From: Sambucus nigra
Taxonomy: Eukaryota > Streptophyta > Magnoliopsida > Dipsacales > Adoxaceae
DNA length: 64,000 nucleotides
Reading direction: 5' to 3'
Assembly: GCA_949130495.1 (NCBI GenBank)
Contig: OX422207.1
Location: 834,060,073-834,124,072, forward strand
The notes under the pieces are model-generated. The model was not told the origin of the DNA. It did not search any database and worked only from the letters and a program-made list of their open reading frames with translations. A program made the position numbers and the translations under genes. Below, piece by piece: positions 31,495-42,108 of this stretch. The number at the start of each line of letters is the position of its first letter. The first letter of the stretch is position 1.

Positions 31495-32720
31495 AATGAA
31501 TCTTGGAGGTTATATCGATAACTCGTACAATAGGTCACCTATTTAATGGGTCTAATTATGCCTATTGGAAAGCTCAAATGAGATGGGTACTGAAATCGAT
31601 TGGCGAGCGAGTCTAGATTACTGTTGAAAGACGATGATGTCATTAGTCTCAAACTAGTCACTTCATGGACTAAGGATGTTTTTAAATGGAGTAAATTTAT
31701 CTCCCGAGGCTTAACTGTATTTTTTGATGTTATAACAACTGATAAATTATGTTGTATTGTAACATTTATCACGTTGAAGGAAGCATGGGCTATCCTTTAA
31801 CTCACTCACAAGTGTACAACCGATGTGAAAGCTTCCAAGCTTCATAATTTCATCACATAATTTGAGACCATTAGCATGCTTGAGTCTGAAATTTTTGATG
31901 AATTTAATGCACCCTTGTCTGATATTGTGAACTATCGCTTTAATTTAGGTGAGAGAATTCCTAAAATAAGGACAATTAAGAAAATTTTGAGATCTCTTCC
32001 ATCCCGTTTTAGTATGAAAGTCACGATCCTTAATTCTTTAAGAATATTTAATACTCTTAGGTTACAATAACTCGTAGGAGAGCTTTCGACTTACCAAATA
32101 AATATGTTTCCCAAAACTCAAAAGAATAAAAGAAAAGGCGATTATTTATAAGTCCAATCTAAGATAAAAGAGGAGGTTTTTTACTCTGAGTTCGATTTTA
32201 ATTTAGATGATCTTGCCTTATTGGCGAAAAAATTAAAAATATTTCTCAAACTAAGAAATCAACAAATTTCCAAAGTGGAAATAAAAGTTTTGGGAAAGAT
32301 AAATTCAAAGCGGATAAAAATGTTTTTAAGTATAAACAAATAAGTGCGAGAGGAGAGTTCCCTAAGAAAGATGATTTGAATAGATGTTATGAGTGAGAAT
32401 GTAAGGGTCACAAAGCACACAAGTTTGCCATAAGGCCTAAGAGACAGGGCAAAGGCAAAGTTGCATATAATGCCACTCTAAGCGATGTCGATTCGGTGAA
32501 TTACGAGGATAAACCACCACATGGACGTAACTTCACCGCATTCATGGCCAGTCATGTTAACACTTCAAGTACGTCTCGTGCCGATGAGGACAATTCTAAA
32601 CATGATAGCCCCGATAATAAGTCAAACCATTCTGGAGTGAGTGAGGGAGATGATGTTTTTAATGAGGGAGAACATGGCCTCCGACATGCCTACATCGAGT
32701 CTTTTAAATTAAAATAAGAA
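31495..32720 (+). pseudogene. Copia (SIRE-like) gag
   Basis: Gag of a Ty1/copia element. From 31495 the translation reads MNLGGY, then 'FNGSNYAYWKAQMRWVLKSI' across a frame change, 'ASKLHNF', 'FETISMLESEIFDEFNAPLS', 'FNLGERIPKIRTIKKILRSL' and 'PSRFSMKVT', and 'VGELSTYQ', all standard for SIRE/Maximus-type gag. Near 32385 'RCYE*ECKGHKAHK' is a damaged zinc knuckle. Text after it (about 32496-32717, acidic/Ser-rich) fits the variable C-terminus. Several stops are present. No protease follows. Confidence 0.75.
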
Positions 32721-33307
32721 GTTGTCTCATAGGATGTTATCTTTAGAAAATGTGTTAAAGGCGTCGAAAGAGAGTGAGACCTCGGTGAGGATTTACTTAA
32801 GTGAGTAGTTAGTTCGGTGGAAAGGAAAAGGGTGACTTGATAAAAAAAAGTGGCTAGCGTAACACACGCCCCTGTGGTTTTGACCGTACTCGAGTAAATT
32901 GGTGACTTGATGTGACCTAATTAGGCTTTAGACTATGTGAGGGGGATAGTGGGTGAAATCTAGGTAATATTGTGCCTTTGGTGTAAATAATAAATTTAAA
33001 ATGACCTTATTTATAATCTCGAGAATTTAGTGTCGTTCGAATGAGATCCAAATCTCGTTAGAACTAAGACTATGTCATTCGAACGATAGACCTCCTTCGT
33101 CCGAACGGCCTCTTCAAATGACCTTCCAATGACCCATACCTATTTAGAGAACTTACCCTCCTTAGAACCTCATTCGAAGTATGTTTAAATGAGAGTAGTT
33201 CTCATTCGAATAAGATCCAAACCTCGTTCCAATGAGCAAATGGTGTTACGATCTAGACCGTTGGATTAGACATGTGTCACACTCCCACACAGTCGATCAA
33301 TTCGGGA
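32721..33307. other. Unassigned; CATTCGAACG-rich
   Basis: No gene recognised. Between about 33030 and 33240 variants of CATTCGAACGA/CATTCGAATGAG recur at least six times in both orientations. The same kind of words occurs at 30655-30860 on the other side of the copia gag, but the two blocks do not align simply. Confidence 0.4.
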
Positions 33308-33620
33308 TTAAGGATTGGGGCATTTTTGTAATTTAATCCTTAAGGTTTTTGGAGTATCTAAATAGTGTATGGGTCTAATTCTTAAATTTTCTATCTCTCT
33401 CTCTCTAGGTCTTAAATCTTTTCCACTACCATCCACCACCCTAGCACCACCAGGAGGACCCGTAGTGCGAGGGAAGAGGACCTCGGGCTCTTCGGGAACA
33501 GAAATCGATTTTTTACAACTCATGAACCTCGATTTGAAGGTTTTTAATCTTAGCAGTGAGTTGAGCTAGGACCGTCATCAAATCCGGTTGCACATTCGGT
33601 ACTTGACATGTGTTCTCCAT
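33308..33620 (-). pseudogene. Ogre-like gag/ORF1 N-terminal remnant
   Basis: From ATG at 33620 on the minus strand: MENTCQVPNVQPDL, 'VLAQLTAKIKNLQIEVHEL', then a stop and, in a shifted frame (33523-33308), SISVPEEPEVLFPRTTGPPG with a charged tail. A short coil followed by a Pro-rich segment fits the Gag start of this lineage, but the match is by style, not strong identity. It is broken by a frameshift and ends without a capsid domain. Confidence 0.45.
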
Positions 33621-35091
33621 GGAAAGCGGATGATTTTTGGATTCGGAGGAGTGAGGGGACTGACGGATCTTCGAGAAGTTCGACTAAAGATCGAAGCTAA
33701 TAGGGAGCCAGGGCAAGGGTATGCGATGGACCTGAGAAGGAGAAAATTGGATTTATTTTTTCGAAAAGAGGAAAGACAGAAAAATGTTTTAACATTTTTG
33801 GAAAAGACAAGGACAAAATATTTTTTTTGGGTAAAAAGGAGGAAAATATTTTTGGTATAAGGAAGGAAAAATGTTTTTGGACACTTTTGGAAATCAAAGA
33901 AGGAAAAAGACGAGAGACGGGTCTCAGCGCGATTATTATTATGTTTATTAGGTTCTCACTTATTAGGTTTACCTAAAAGCAAAAAGAAATTCCGGACGGT
34001 ACCCGAGCCTGGAAAATTTGGGTTTGAAAATATGTAAAAACTATGGTTGGACTTGTTACCAAGCTTATGGATAGGGGCCCGTCTTAAAAAATTGCGCGAA
34101 AATTTGGGCGGCATGCCGACCCGGCATTTCGACGGAGATTCGAGCTGAAATCAAAAAATTTAATATTACTGCCTTAGGTTTGACACCTATATGCGGGTAT
34201 GCAGTTGTTGGGTTAATTGGAAGGTATTCCCCTCTTTTACATGACTTTCACAATATACGTCTTGCATTTGAGGGCAATCGGTACGTGTGGACAAGCCATT
34301 TGATATACCTGAGTGTACGTGAATTGCCTCACTATATACCTCGTGGGGACAGTACGTGTGAGAGCGAATTCGATATACTCGACGTATGTGAATGAGTTCC
34401 CTGCGATATACCTTCCGTCATGACTTCGATCAAGCGGTACGATGCATGGGAAACCGTTCGATATACGTCGAAGATACTTGGCCAATGGACATATTGCTTA
34501 GTCTAACTATGTCCTGCCAAAATAGTGCCCATCACGAAGTGACCCCCCAGTTGCGGGACAAAATTTGGTCAATAGCAATGCTCTTTGGTAATGTAGTGTG
34601 CAATATGCACAATACTTGATTAGTAACTTATGGAGAGAGTATCTTTATTGATGATCATCACGCCAGGCAGGGGATAATGTACAAGTATAAAAAAAATCTG
34701 TACTAAGCATGGATTATGTGAGAGTGAGTGATGTGTAATTATCTAGAAGTAAGTGTGTGGTAGTGAACCTAAGCATGGATCAACTACAAGTGGTGTGCGA
34801 TAAGTGTGAGTGAGCATGGACATATACAAGTGTGATATGCGGAGGTGTGTATTAGTGATACCTAAGCATGAATTTCTAAGTGGTGTGTGCAACATGGGGA
34901 TGTAAGTGATCCTTATGCACGTGGTGTGAAGTGAAAAAGGAGAATTTTTATAAGTGTGTGAGTGAGTAGTGATAAAAGCATGGGGTGTCCAAGAAATAAT
35001 AGAGGAGAGAAAAGGGTATATACATATAGGTTCATACATACAAGAAAACAAAAAACCAATGAAAACAAAATCTAGCCCTCGTATGAGAAAG
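33621..35091 (-). other. Ogre-like leader, non-coding
   Basis: Long untranslated leader between primer site and gag start. It includes a degenerate series of 'AAGCATGGA...AAGTG(T/G)GTG' phrases (about 34705-34980) and 'GATATAC' words (34300-34480). Reading frames inside have no recognisable similarity. Confidence 0.45.
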
Positions 35092-35110
35092 TCCCCAGTG
35101 GAGTCACCAT
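35092..35110 (-). other. Primer-binding site, tRNA-Arg type
   Basis: On the minus strand: TGGTGACTCCACTGGGGA, one base after the LTR end. It is characteristic of Ogre-like elements and unlike the tRNA-Met sites elsewhere in the window. Confidence 0.75.
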
Positions 35111-35529
35111 TGTGGCCATCCCGATCGAGATCGCGCGCCTGGGGCGGGGATTCGAAAGGTCTCGTGCCCCCTCTTGTGTACTTAGGAACACTTCGGTCAT
35201 CTCCGGTGTGGGGTTAATGTAAATAGATGGAGTCGCCTGCCTGTGTTTATTTTGCACAAAATAGGAAAAAGAACATGTTGCCGCCTCGAGAGAGTGGCAT
35301 CGAAAACACATTGATGCATACGAAATCAATAGTTAGAAGGTTCGGGGGCTAAGTTACGGAATGGGAAGGTGTTAGGAACCCATCCCGCCCTTTCGGTCTG
35401 TCATGGGCTTGTGTTGTTATTTTCCTTTATTTCTTCGTGAAGTGTGTGTGCTTGTATATATAATGGAGATCAAAATCGTTCAACCCATACCATGGGAAAG
35501 ATAGAATGAAGTCATCCATAGGAAATAAA

Positions 35530-35531
<2 letters not shown>

Positions 35532-35568
<37 letters not shown>

Positions 35569-35750
35569 TCCTGCTTTTGTGCAGACTAGTCCTCATTTTA
35601 AGAATGCGGACCGGAAATGTGTCACCTGGCGGTGAGCCCAGAAAAGAGAGAGAGTGTGCCTATAATTTAGGCGATAATTTCTAGGCGCACCGTTAGGTGA
35701 CACATGTTTGGTCCGCATTCTTAAAATGCAGACTAGTCCTCACAGGAACA

Positions 35751-35845
<95 letters not shown>
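35532..35845. mobile_element. MITE inside an (AT)n microsatellite
   Basis: The MITE proper is 35566-35754 and is flanked by (AT)n of about 34 bp on the left and about 90 bp on the right. Its arms are inverted: CATTTTAAGAATGCGGACC near 35594 and the complementary GGTCCGCATTCTTAAAATG near 35710-35728, followed inwards by GTGTCACCT/AGGTGACAC. The layout, insertion within a TA run, resembles Micron elements of rice. No coding capacity. Confidence 0.8.
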
Positions 35846-35847
<2 letters not shown>

Positions 35848-36659
35848 GAAACGATAATATGTATTGGATGAAACGCTAATTGACATAATATGTAATATGC
35901 AAGAATATGATAAAAATGAGGAATTTGGGAAAATTGAAAAATTGGACTCGAGTCTCGGTTTTTAATCCAAAATACCTGCGTAGCCTATTAAGTCATCAAA
36001 TCCATGTAGTTCGGATGTGGCATGCAGGTGGGCTTTATCCCATATATCCGAACGGGATTTTATTATATGTGTGTGTGTAAAAAAATATGTTTTAGTTTTG
36101 AAAAAAGTGTGATGGATAATCCCGTTCGGAATTTATGGGTGTAACCCTCTTTTTGTTTGTTTCGGGTTTTTTTTATAGAAAAGAAAGTATGTGAAATATA
36201 GTAATAAAAATGTAGATATTAATGCGTATGAACTAAAGTAGGAACTAAATTATGGATCTAATGAAACTTATGCAAAACAAAGAATTTAAAGTGAAAAGGA
36301 AGGAATTAGACCTTCTTTGAAGCTTAATCTTTGATCTTGGATGAGCTCCATTGAATGTGGGATGAGAGAGAATGAGATTTTTTTTAAAATTGGGTATGAA
36401 AAGGATGGGAATGAAATCTTGAATGGAAATTCAAATGGATGAACTTCATTGATTTCGAGAGAATGTTACTGAGATCACTGATGCTGATGGATCTTTGGTC
36501 TAGGTGTGCTTGGTAGTGAGATCATGCCCTCCTTTTATAAGGTCAAGGGGTTTTCGATCAGAACTAACCTAGTCCTGGATATCGATAGGTGACCCTAAAC
36601 ACACTGCCAATAGGCAGGGAATTGGACTTGCCCATTGGAAATATCGTGCAGATCTTCCT

Positions 36660-37510
36660 GGAAAAATAGTCGTAGAACATAATTCGTTGATTCGAATTGC
36701 GCACGGGGCATACCATTAAAAAGGTACTTTAGAAACCTTCAAGAGTCTTTTAGACCTCTCCCGGATCCGGGAGTTGACTTTAAGTCAAATATGGCTCGGA
36801 AGCGCACGTTGGTCCTTTGGACTGAAGACTGTCAGACGAAAACGGATCGATCGTCCGTATGGTAAGTCAAAATCGCACATGGGGTGAACGTTTGGAAATG
36901 TTAGGATATGTGATTCGACATTCCAAAGAGTTTTGCTCGATTCGGAAAGTTTGACCTTGGTCAATCGGGGCCCAGAAGCACCCGGTGACCTCTCAGAGTA
37001 AAACGAATCATTTGTCCGCACAGTTAGTCAGAATCGCGGACGGGTAAGACCATTGGAAAGGGTATTCAGTGCCCTTCGGAGATTCATTCAGTCTCGTTCG
37101 AGCTGAAGAGTTGACTTTGGTCAAACGGAACGCGGGAGCGCCAGTGGCCTCCGAATCAATTTTTGGGGGAAAACTAATCGTTCGTTCGAACGGTTATGTC
37201 GTTTCGCGCACGGGGCGGTCCGTTGGAAAGGGTTTTCAGTTCCCTTCAAAGATTTAAAGATATTTCGCTCTGACAATGGAGTTGGTTGGGGTCAGATCGG
37301 GGCCCGGGAGTGCCCGGTGGCCTCCGAATCGATTTTCGATAGTAAAATGGTTCTTTCGTCCGAACTGTTATGAGGATTCACGCACGGGGCAGACCGTTGG
37401 AAAGGGGATTCAGTGCCCTTCTAGGATTCAAAGATCTTTCGCTCTAACGATAGAGTTGACCGGAGTCGAACAGGGACCGGGAGCGCCTGATGGCCTTTAG
37501 AACGGTACTC
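36660..37510 (-). repeat. Tandem repeat, about 165-178 bp unit, five copies
   Basis: Phrases equivalent to 'GCCCGGTGGCCTC' recur at about 36801, 36979, 37143, 37314 and 37487, and 'GTTGGAAAGGG...CAGTGCCCTTC' recurs in step. Copies are 70-85% similar by eye. They lie in the U3 part of the Ogre-like LTR. Confidence 0.75.
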
Positions 37511-37619
37511 GGAGTGCGACCTAGGGTTTGTAGTGAAATGGGGAGGTGCTAGGGACCTAACGAGAAACTTAGGGGGGGGCTAGAATGTGGTGTCTACACA
37601 CATGTGTATTAGAAGCTAG

Positions 37620-39830
37620 AATTCGTGTACAGTTCTGATCTGTTTCTTAAGGTCATCCATCCATGGATTCTCAAACTCAAAAAGATTCATAGGCAAATGT
37701 TGTTATTGGTGTACAATCAGATTCATGGAACCAAACCAAAAATAGAGGTATGAGTTTTCAAAACATATGCAATTTCGTTTCAGATCTTCCGGAGCCTTAT
37801 TATGAGAAAGATACTCCATATGTTAAGACCGCTTCTGAAATTTACAACGAGTAAATAATGTCATGTAAATATGATTACTTGGCCGCTTGATATTGGCTAA
37901 GGGCCAAAAACCCCTTTCAGGAGATGAACTTAAGAAATTTTTTTGATCTTTGTGGCAACCAAAACAAGCAGGAAAACTTATCCCAAAAGGTAAAACCTTC
38001 ATGGGTCTTAGCAACAAAGTGGTAAAACCTTTCTTTACCATTTTACTAAGGAAAATACCAATCAGTTCATGGGTGAGAAGTTGAAACACAACGCTAAAGA
38101 CTTTTTGTTGTAACAGAAAAGTCAGCACTTCCAATAATATCGGAAGTTGACCAGCTAATGGTAGGGTGTAAATCTGACGTCAAAATCAGCCGACTTTCAT
38201 GAAACTAAAAACGTAGAAGAGGAAAATATTGGTTAGTCAAATTCGGCCAGAACGCTAGATGAGTAAAACGTGATAAATGAGCAGTCAAAAATTACCAATC
38301 CAGAAGTAATGAAAGGTTAAGTAAACCAAGCTGATCAGATGATCAGTTAAAATTAACACTGAGACATTGAATGAGGACTTCTCAACTCACGAGACTCCTA
38401 AACACATGGCCAACTTTCAAAAGGACGAAAATACCTCTCAACAAGTGCAAATAGGAGAATAGACTCGTAATCTTTACGCAGGGGATATTGAAATTTTTAA
38501 AGGAAAAATTATTCTTAGATTCTTCACAAATATATTTTAAATATTAAGATTTGTTTGGTTCACGATAATATTTTAAATGGATTATGATTACCAGGAAACC
38601 TTTTACTAGGATTCGAAATCCTTTCATCCGTTTGGCTAACCAATATATTACTATTGAGAATCATAATTTTGTGTTTGGTTCATACATGAAAAGTGACATG
38701 GGAATGTACAATATATATCAGTAATACTATTTAGCAATTACACACACACACACATACACACACACACACTCACACACATGTATATATACACAATATTGCA
38801 GTTCATTATTTATAAATGTATGAACTCAAATATGTTTTTTTTTAAATATATATATATTCCAATATTTAACAAATATAATAATTTGTTGTTAATGGGTGTG
38901 AATTATATTGTAACTTAATCAAATTAATTATTGCATGAATAAAAAAATATTTAAATAAAATTTGTTCGACTTTAAATTTAATACAAATTAACATAATAAA
39001 ATTTTCTTTACAAAATAAATATTTAGGTTTTATAGGTAGTTTTTATAATTTAATATTTTTAAGGGTATTTTTGTCTACATAAAAATTATTTGTAAGGATT
39101 CCTATGGGAAAGTAAGAATCCCACCTATATTGGATGGATTTTGATTCCACCCAACTTTACCGCGAACCAAACGGGTCTAAAGAAATTTTGACAAATTTTA
39201 AATACTTAGGTCCACTAATTCTCTTCTTCTAGAAGTCCACGCTTGTGGCATAACAAGTGTACATAATAGCAAATTGTCCTTAAATGTTTAAAAATTGTTA
39301 GTAAGGGACCTAAGTGTAAATTGTCCATTTTAATAATGATGAGTCACATCTCAATGATATGTCCCCATTAGAGGATATTCCAAACTTAAATGAGGTCTCG
39401 TTAGATCATACAAATGATTCAGTGCGGAGAAAAGATGACGGTTCTAGCCATGAAATTAATTTATATGTTGATATCCCAAATTGCATTGAAGACTCGAGTA
39501 ATAAGAAGTGCGAAAAAATAAATATCATATGCACAAGATTCCTCTCAATAACTCCTTTGAGATATTAGGAAACATTGAAGATTCAAGTTCGATCAGTAAA
39601 GACATTGGAATTGAAGATTAAAAAAAAAGTTCGAATTAAAAATCCTCAATTGGACTCATTTCTATTCTTATCTGCGTTTAAGGCCTTCTGCTTCGCGCTC
39701 AAGACTTCATAAATTTTCATAGGAGGTTTTATTTTATTTTTCTTTAGCTCTTGTAAGAGCTATATAAAAGACTTTTTCTCATAATGTTTATAAATAAAAT
39801 TTTAATTTTTAAAAAAAGTATGAAGTACAT
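37620..39830 (+). pseudogene. L1 LINE fragment: ORF1 part and 3' end
   Basis: Plus strand. Around 37740-37860 the translation reads 'NRGMSFQNICNFVSDLPEPY' and 'YEKDTPYVKTASEIYNE', then in mixed frames 'KLIPKGKTFMGLSNKVVKPF' and 'ISSWVRS', which fit plant L1 ORF1 around its DUF4283 domain. The end (about 39610-39830) shows an ORF1-like lysine-rich tail and an A/T-rich 3' end with AATAAAATTTTAATTTTTAAAAAA. ORF2 is absent, so it is an internally deleted copy. A MITE (38547-39178) interrupts it. Confidence 0.55.
38547..39178. mobile_element. MITE candidate, about 630 bp
   Basis: The left end AGATTTGTTTGGTTCACGATAA matches the reverse complement of the right end, AGACCCGTTTGGTTCGCGGTAA, in about 18 of 22 positions; a second inverted block 'GATTC..AATCC' is shared inside. 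The GTTTGGTTCGCGG type of end is common in plant MITEs. No unambiguous target duplication. It contains a (CA)n microsatellite (about 38741-38778). Confidence 0.55.
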
Positions 39831-39924
39831 GATATTGTGGATTATCGAGGAGATGATGTTGAGCTAAGCATATGGGGGCTTACAATTCTTTGACTGTAGC
39901 TCCATATGGAAATGTATTCTTCAG

Positions 39925-41330
39925 TTGGGGTGGTAAACGGACGGATACGGATCGGATACCATGTTTTTCATATCAATATCCGCTATCTAGATGCACTATT
40001 CGTATCCGTACCCATATCCGCCCGGATAGTTAAAACAACTATCCATATCCGTATCCGCTCGGATACCTCGGATTCGGATAATATCCGTATCCGTTTATAT
40101 TGTTTAGCCATCGCAAATAATAACTATTAAAATATCCAATCCAATGAAATCCAATCCAATCCAATCCAAATAAATATATAACAAAATTACTACTCCCTAA
40201 CATCAACAATTATGATTTTCATAATAATAGTAGCATTCCATAATAATAATATGGCCTAAAGTCATCCATACTTTACAACCACATAAGCTTAAAATCATAA
40301 AAAAAAAATAACAATAGCATTCCATAATAGTAGAAAAAAATATGCACCTTTTAGATCAAATCAAATCTATTGAGAATGATAACCTCATGGACCTTTTAGT
40401 CTTCAAAACATACTGATATTTTTATTTTAATAAGTATACATTTTTATTTTGTATATAATATACCTGTTGTTAACTTCAGTTCTCATCACAATCAAATCCA
40501 TCTCTTTACTTCTTTGTTTATCTCTTACATTTATTTATAATTAAGGAAACCAATGAACAACCACATGAACAATATATAAATACAGTTAAATATTTTTATT
40601 TTGTATGTACGTGTTGTTGCTAACTTTCTTTTGCAGGAGGAGGAGATGCGGAGTGACGGAGTTGATGCGTAGCGAAGGAGTTGATAATAAGAGGTGGCGG
40701 GGTTGATGAGCAGTGATGGGCTAATGCGATGGAAGGGGAGGTGGCGGAATGAGGGTTTTTTGTGGAGTGAAATGAAGGTTTTTTTCTCTTGTTTTGTACG
40801 AAAGAGAAATGTAATAAAATTAGTTTTTTTTTAGTGGAGTATATGTTCTTTAGTGGGTGTATGTCGTGTGTGATAGGGTGAATTGTAACTTTAATGTAAC
40901 TCCATAATAATATACTCAATAAAATAATAATACATGACATTTTATAATATACCCAATAAAATAATAACTCTAGGGAATTTTTATTTTGAGTGAAGTATGT
41001 ATTTGTTTTATTTTAGGGAATAAACAATTAAGGTTTTTTAATATTATTTTATTAGTAATACTGATACTAATATTATTAGTAATATTTTAAACATATGTTT
41101 GACGGATACGGATATTCGGTAAAACGGATATCCGATAAAATGGATACTCCGCATCGGATACGGATTATCCGTGTCGGATACTAGTACTCTCCGTATCCAT
41201 ATCCGTTTTCTCGGATATTTTTATAGAGTATCCATATTCGTATCCATTTTCATTTTTTCGGATAAACATTCGTAAATTCGGATTCGAATATCGGACGAAT
41301 GCGGATTTTTGAATATCCGTTTACAGCCCT
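39925..41330. mobile_element. Non-autonomous hAT element, about 1.4 kb
   Basis: The ends are inverted (GGTGGTAAACGGACGGATA at left; reverse complement at right GGGCTGTAAACGGATA) and the subterminal 180 bp at each side is packed with ATCCG/CGGAT words, as in hAT elements. Near-identical flanks ATTCTTCAG (39916-39924) and ATTCTTTAG (41331-41339) give an 8-9-bp duplication. No transposase remains; the interior is AT-rich. Confidence 0.8.
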
Positions 41331-41417
41331 ATTCTTTAGTATGATCAATACGGGGTACACCATCATTTTATGGTATATGTAATTACAAATCCCATGTCCA
41401 GAAAGCCTAAGAGAAAC

Positions 41418-42099
41418 TTGGAGGTCATGGTGGGTGAGGGAAATTTGTCCCCTAAGAACGTAGGAGTATATTTTCTTTCAATGAACGATAAAGTTTATGT
41501 AGAATACTATAACATAGATGGGATATATTCAATCATTATCTCAATGAAATATATCCCTCCTTGGGCATCAAATAAGAAATTTTTGGAAGATCGGTCGGAG
41601 GTGGGATAGACCATATCGGGTTAAATCGTTCATGTGACTAAGTCACAATTTCACTTAGCTTTATTTTTAGGATGCTTATGGAAGTGTTTTCAAAATTCGA
41701 TATGATATTTTGAGAAACATCAACTGGTGTGTTTCCTTTTGAAGATCTTGGTGATGGTGATGATGCTATTTAGAGGTAAAATAGGTATATTTGTAAGCGT
41801 TTTTGTTCAATTAATTAATTACTTAATTAATTACAACGTCTAAAAATTAAATACTTTTTAATCTAAGAAAATTTTATTTTAATCGAATAAAATCAATCTG
41901 TCAAATTGGCATGGAAGTGATTACGACTGGAAGAAAATATATAAAACATTAAAAATGAACATAAGGATTTTAGCGTAGAAAACCTCGGGGGGGGGGGGGG
42001 GGGGGGGGGAGAGAAAAAACTACTATCGCCTCAACCCACATAAGTTCCACTAATACTTAATAATTTTTGACACAGACTGGTCCTACATATATGACGTCG
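41418..42099 (+). repeat. Tandem duplication, copy 1 (682 bp)
   Basis: Begins TTGGAGGTCATGGTGGGTGA and ends ATATGACGTCG. It repeats at 44427-45096 with roughly 10% change. It contains a run of about 23 G (41987-42009). Short frame text (MVGEGNLSPKNVGVYF) is not recognised. Confidence 0.9.
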
Positions 42100-42108
42100 G
42101 TTCGAGGT

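Larger units (their letters stand above)
33308..37598 (-). mobile_element. Ogre-like (Tat-branch) Ty3/gypsy, 5' part
   Basis: Read on the minus strand: LTR 37598-35111, primer site 35110-35092, a long leader, then a gag/ORF1 N-terminal remnant (33620-33308). The LTR start TGTAGACACC and the primer site TGGTGACTCCACTGGGGA are typical of Ogre and relatives, which use a tRNA-Arg-type primer. Nothing of pol is found; the element is truncated near 33300. A MITE is inserted in its LTR. Confidence 0.75.
35111..37598 (-). repeat. Ogre-like 5' LTR, about 2.49 kb
   Basis: Minus-strand start TGTAGACACCACATTCTAGC at 37598, end CCACA at 35111. It contains roughly five copies of a 165-178-bp tandem repeat (36660-37510) and a MITE within an AT microsatellite (35566-35754). 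No second LTR was found in the window. Confidence 0.75.

Noticed and set aside
34180..34619. ORFs on both strands in the Ogre-like leader
   Set aside because: No similarity to known proteins and overlapping on opposite strands; the region is the untranslated leader.
40620..40940. 106-residue minus-strand ORF inside the 1.4-kb hAT element
   Set aside because: Low-complexity Ser/Pro/His text without similarity to transposases; probably chance.
41370..41609. 79-residue ORF at the start of the duplicated unit
   Set aside because: Copy 2 has this text in broken form and no known domain is visible; treated as non-coding repeat.
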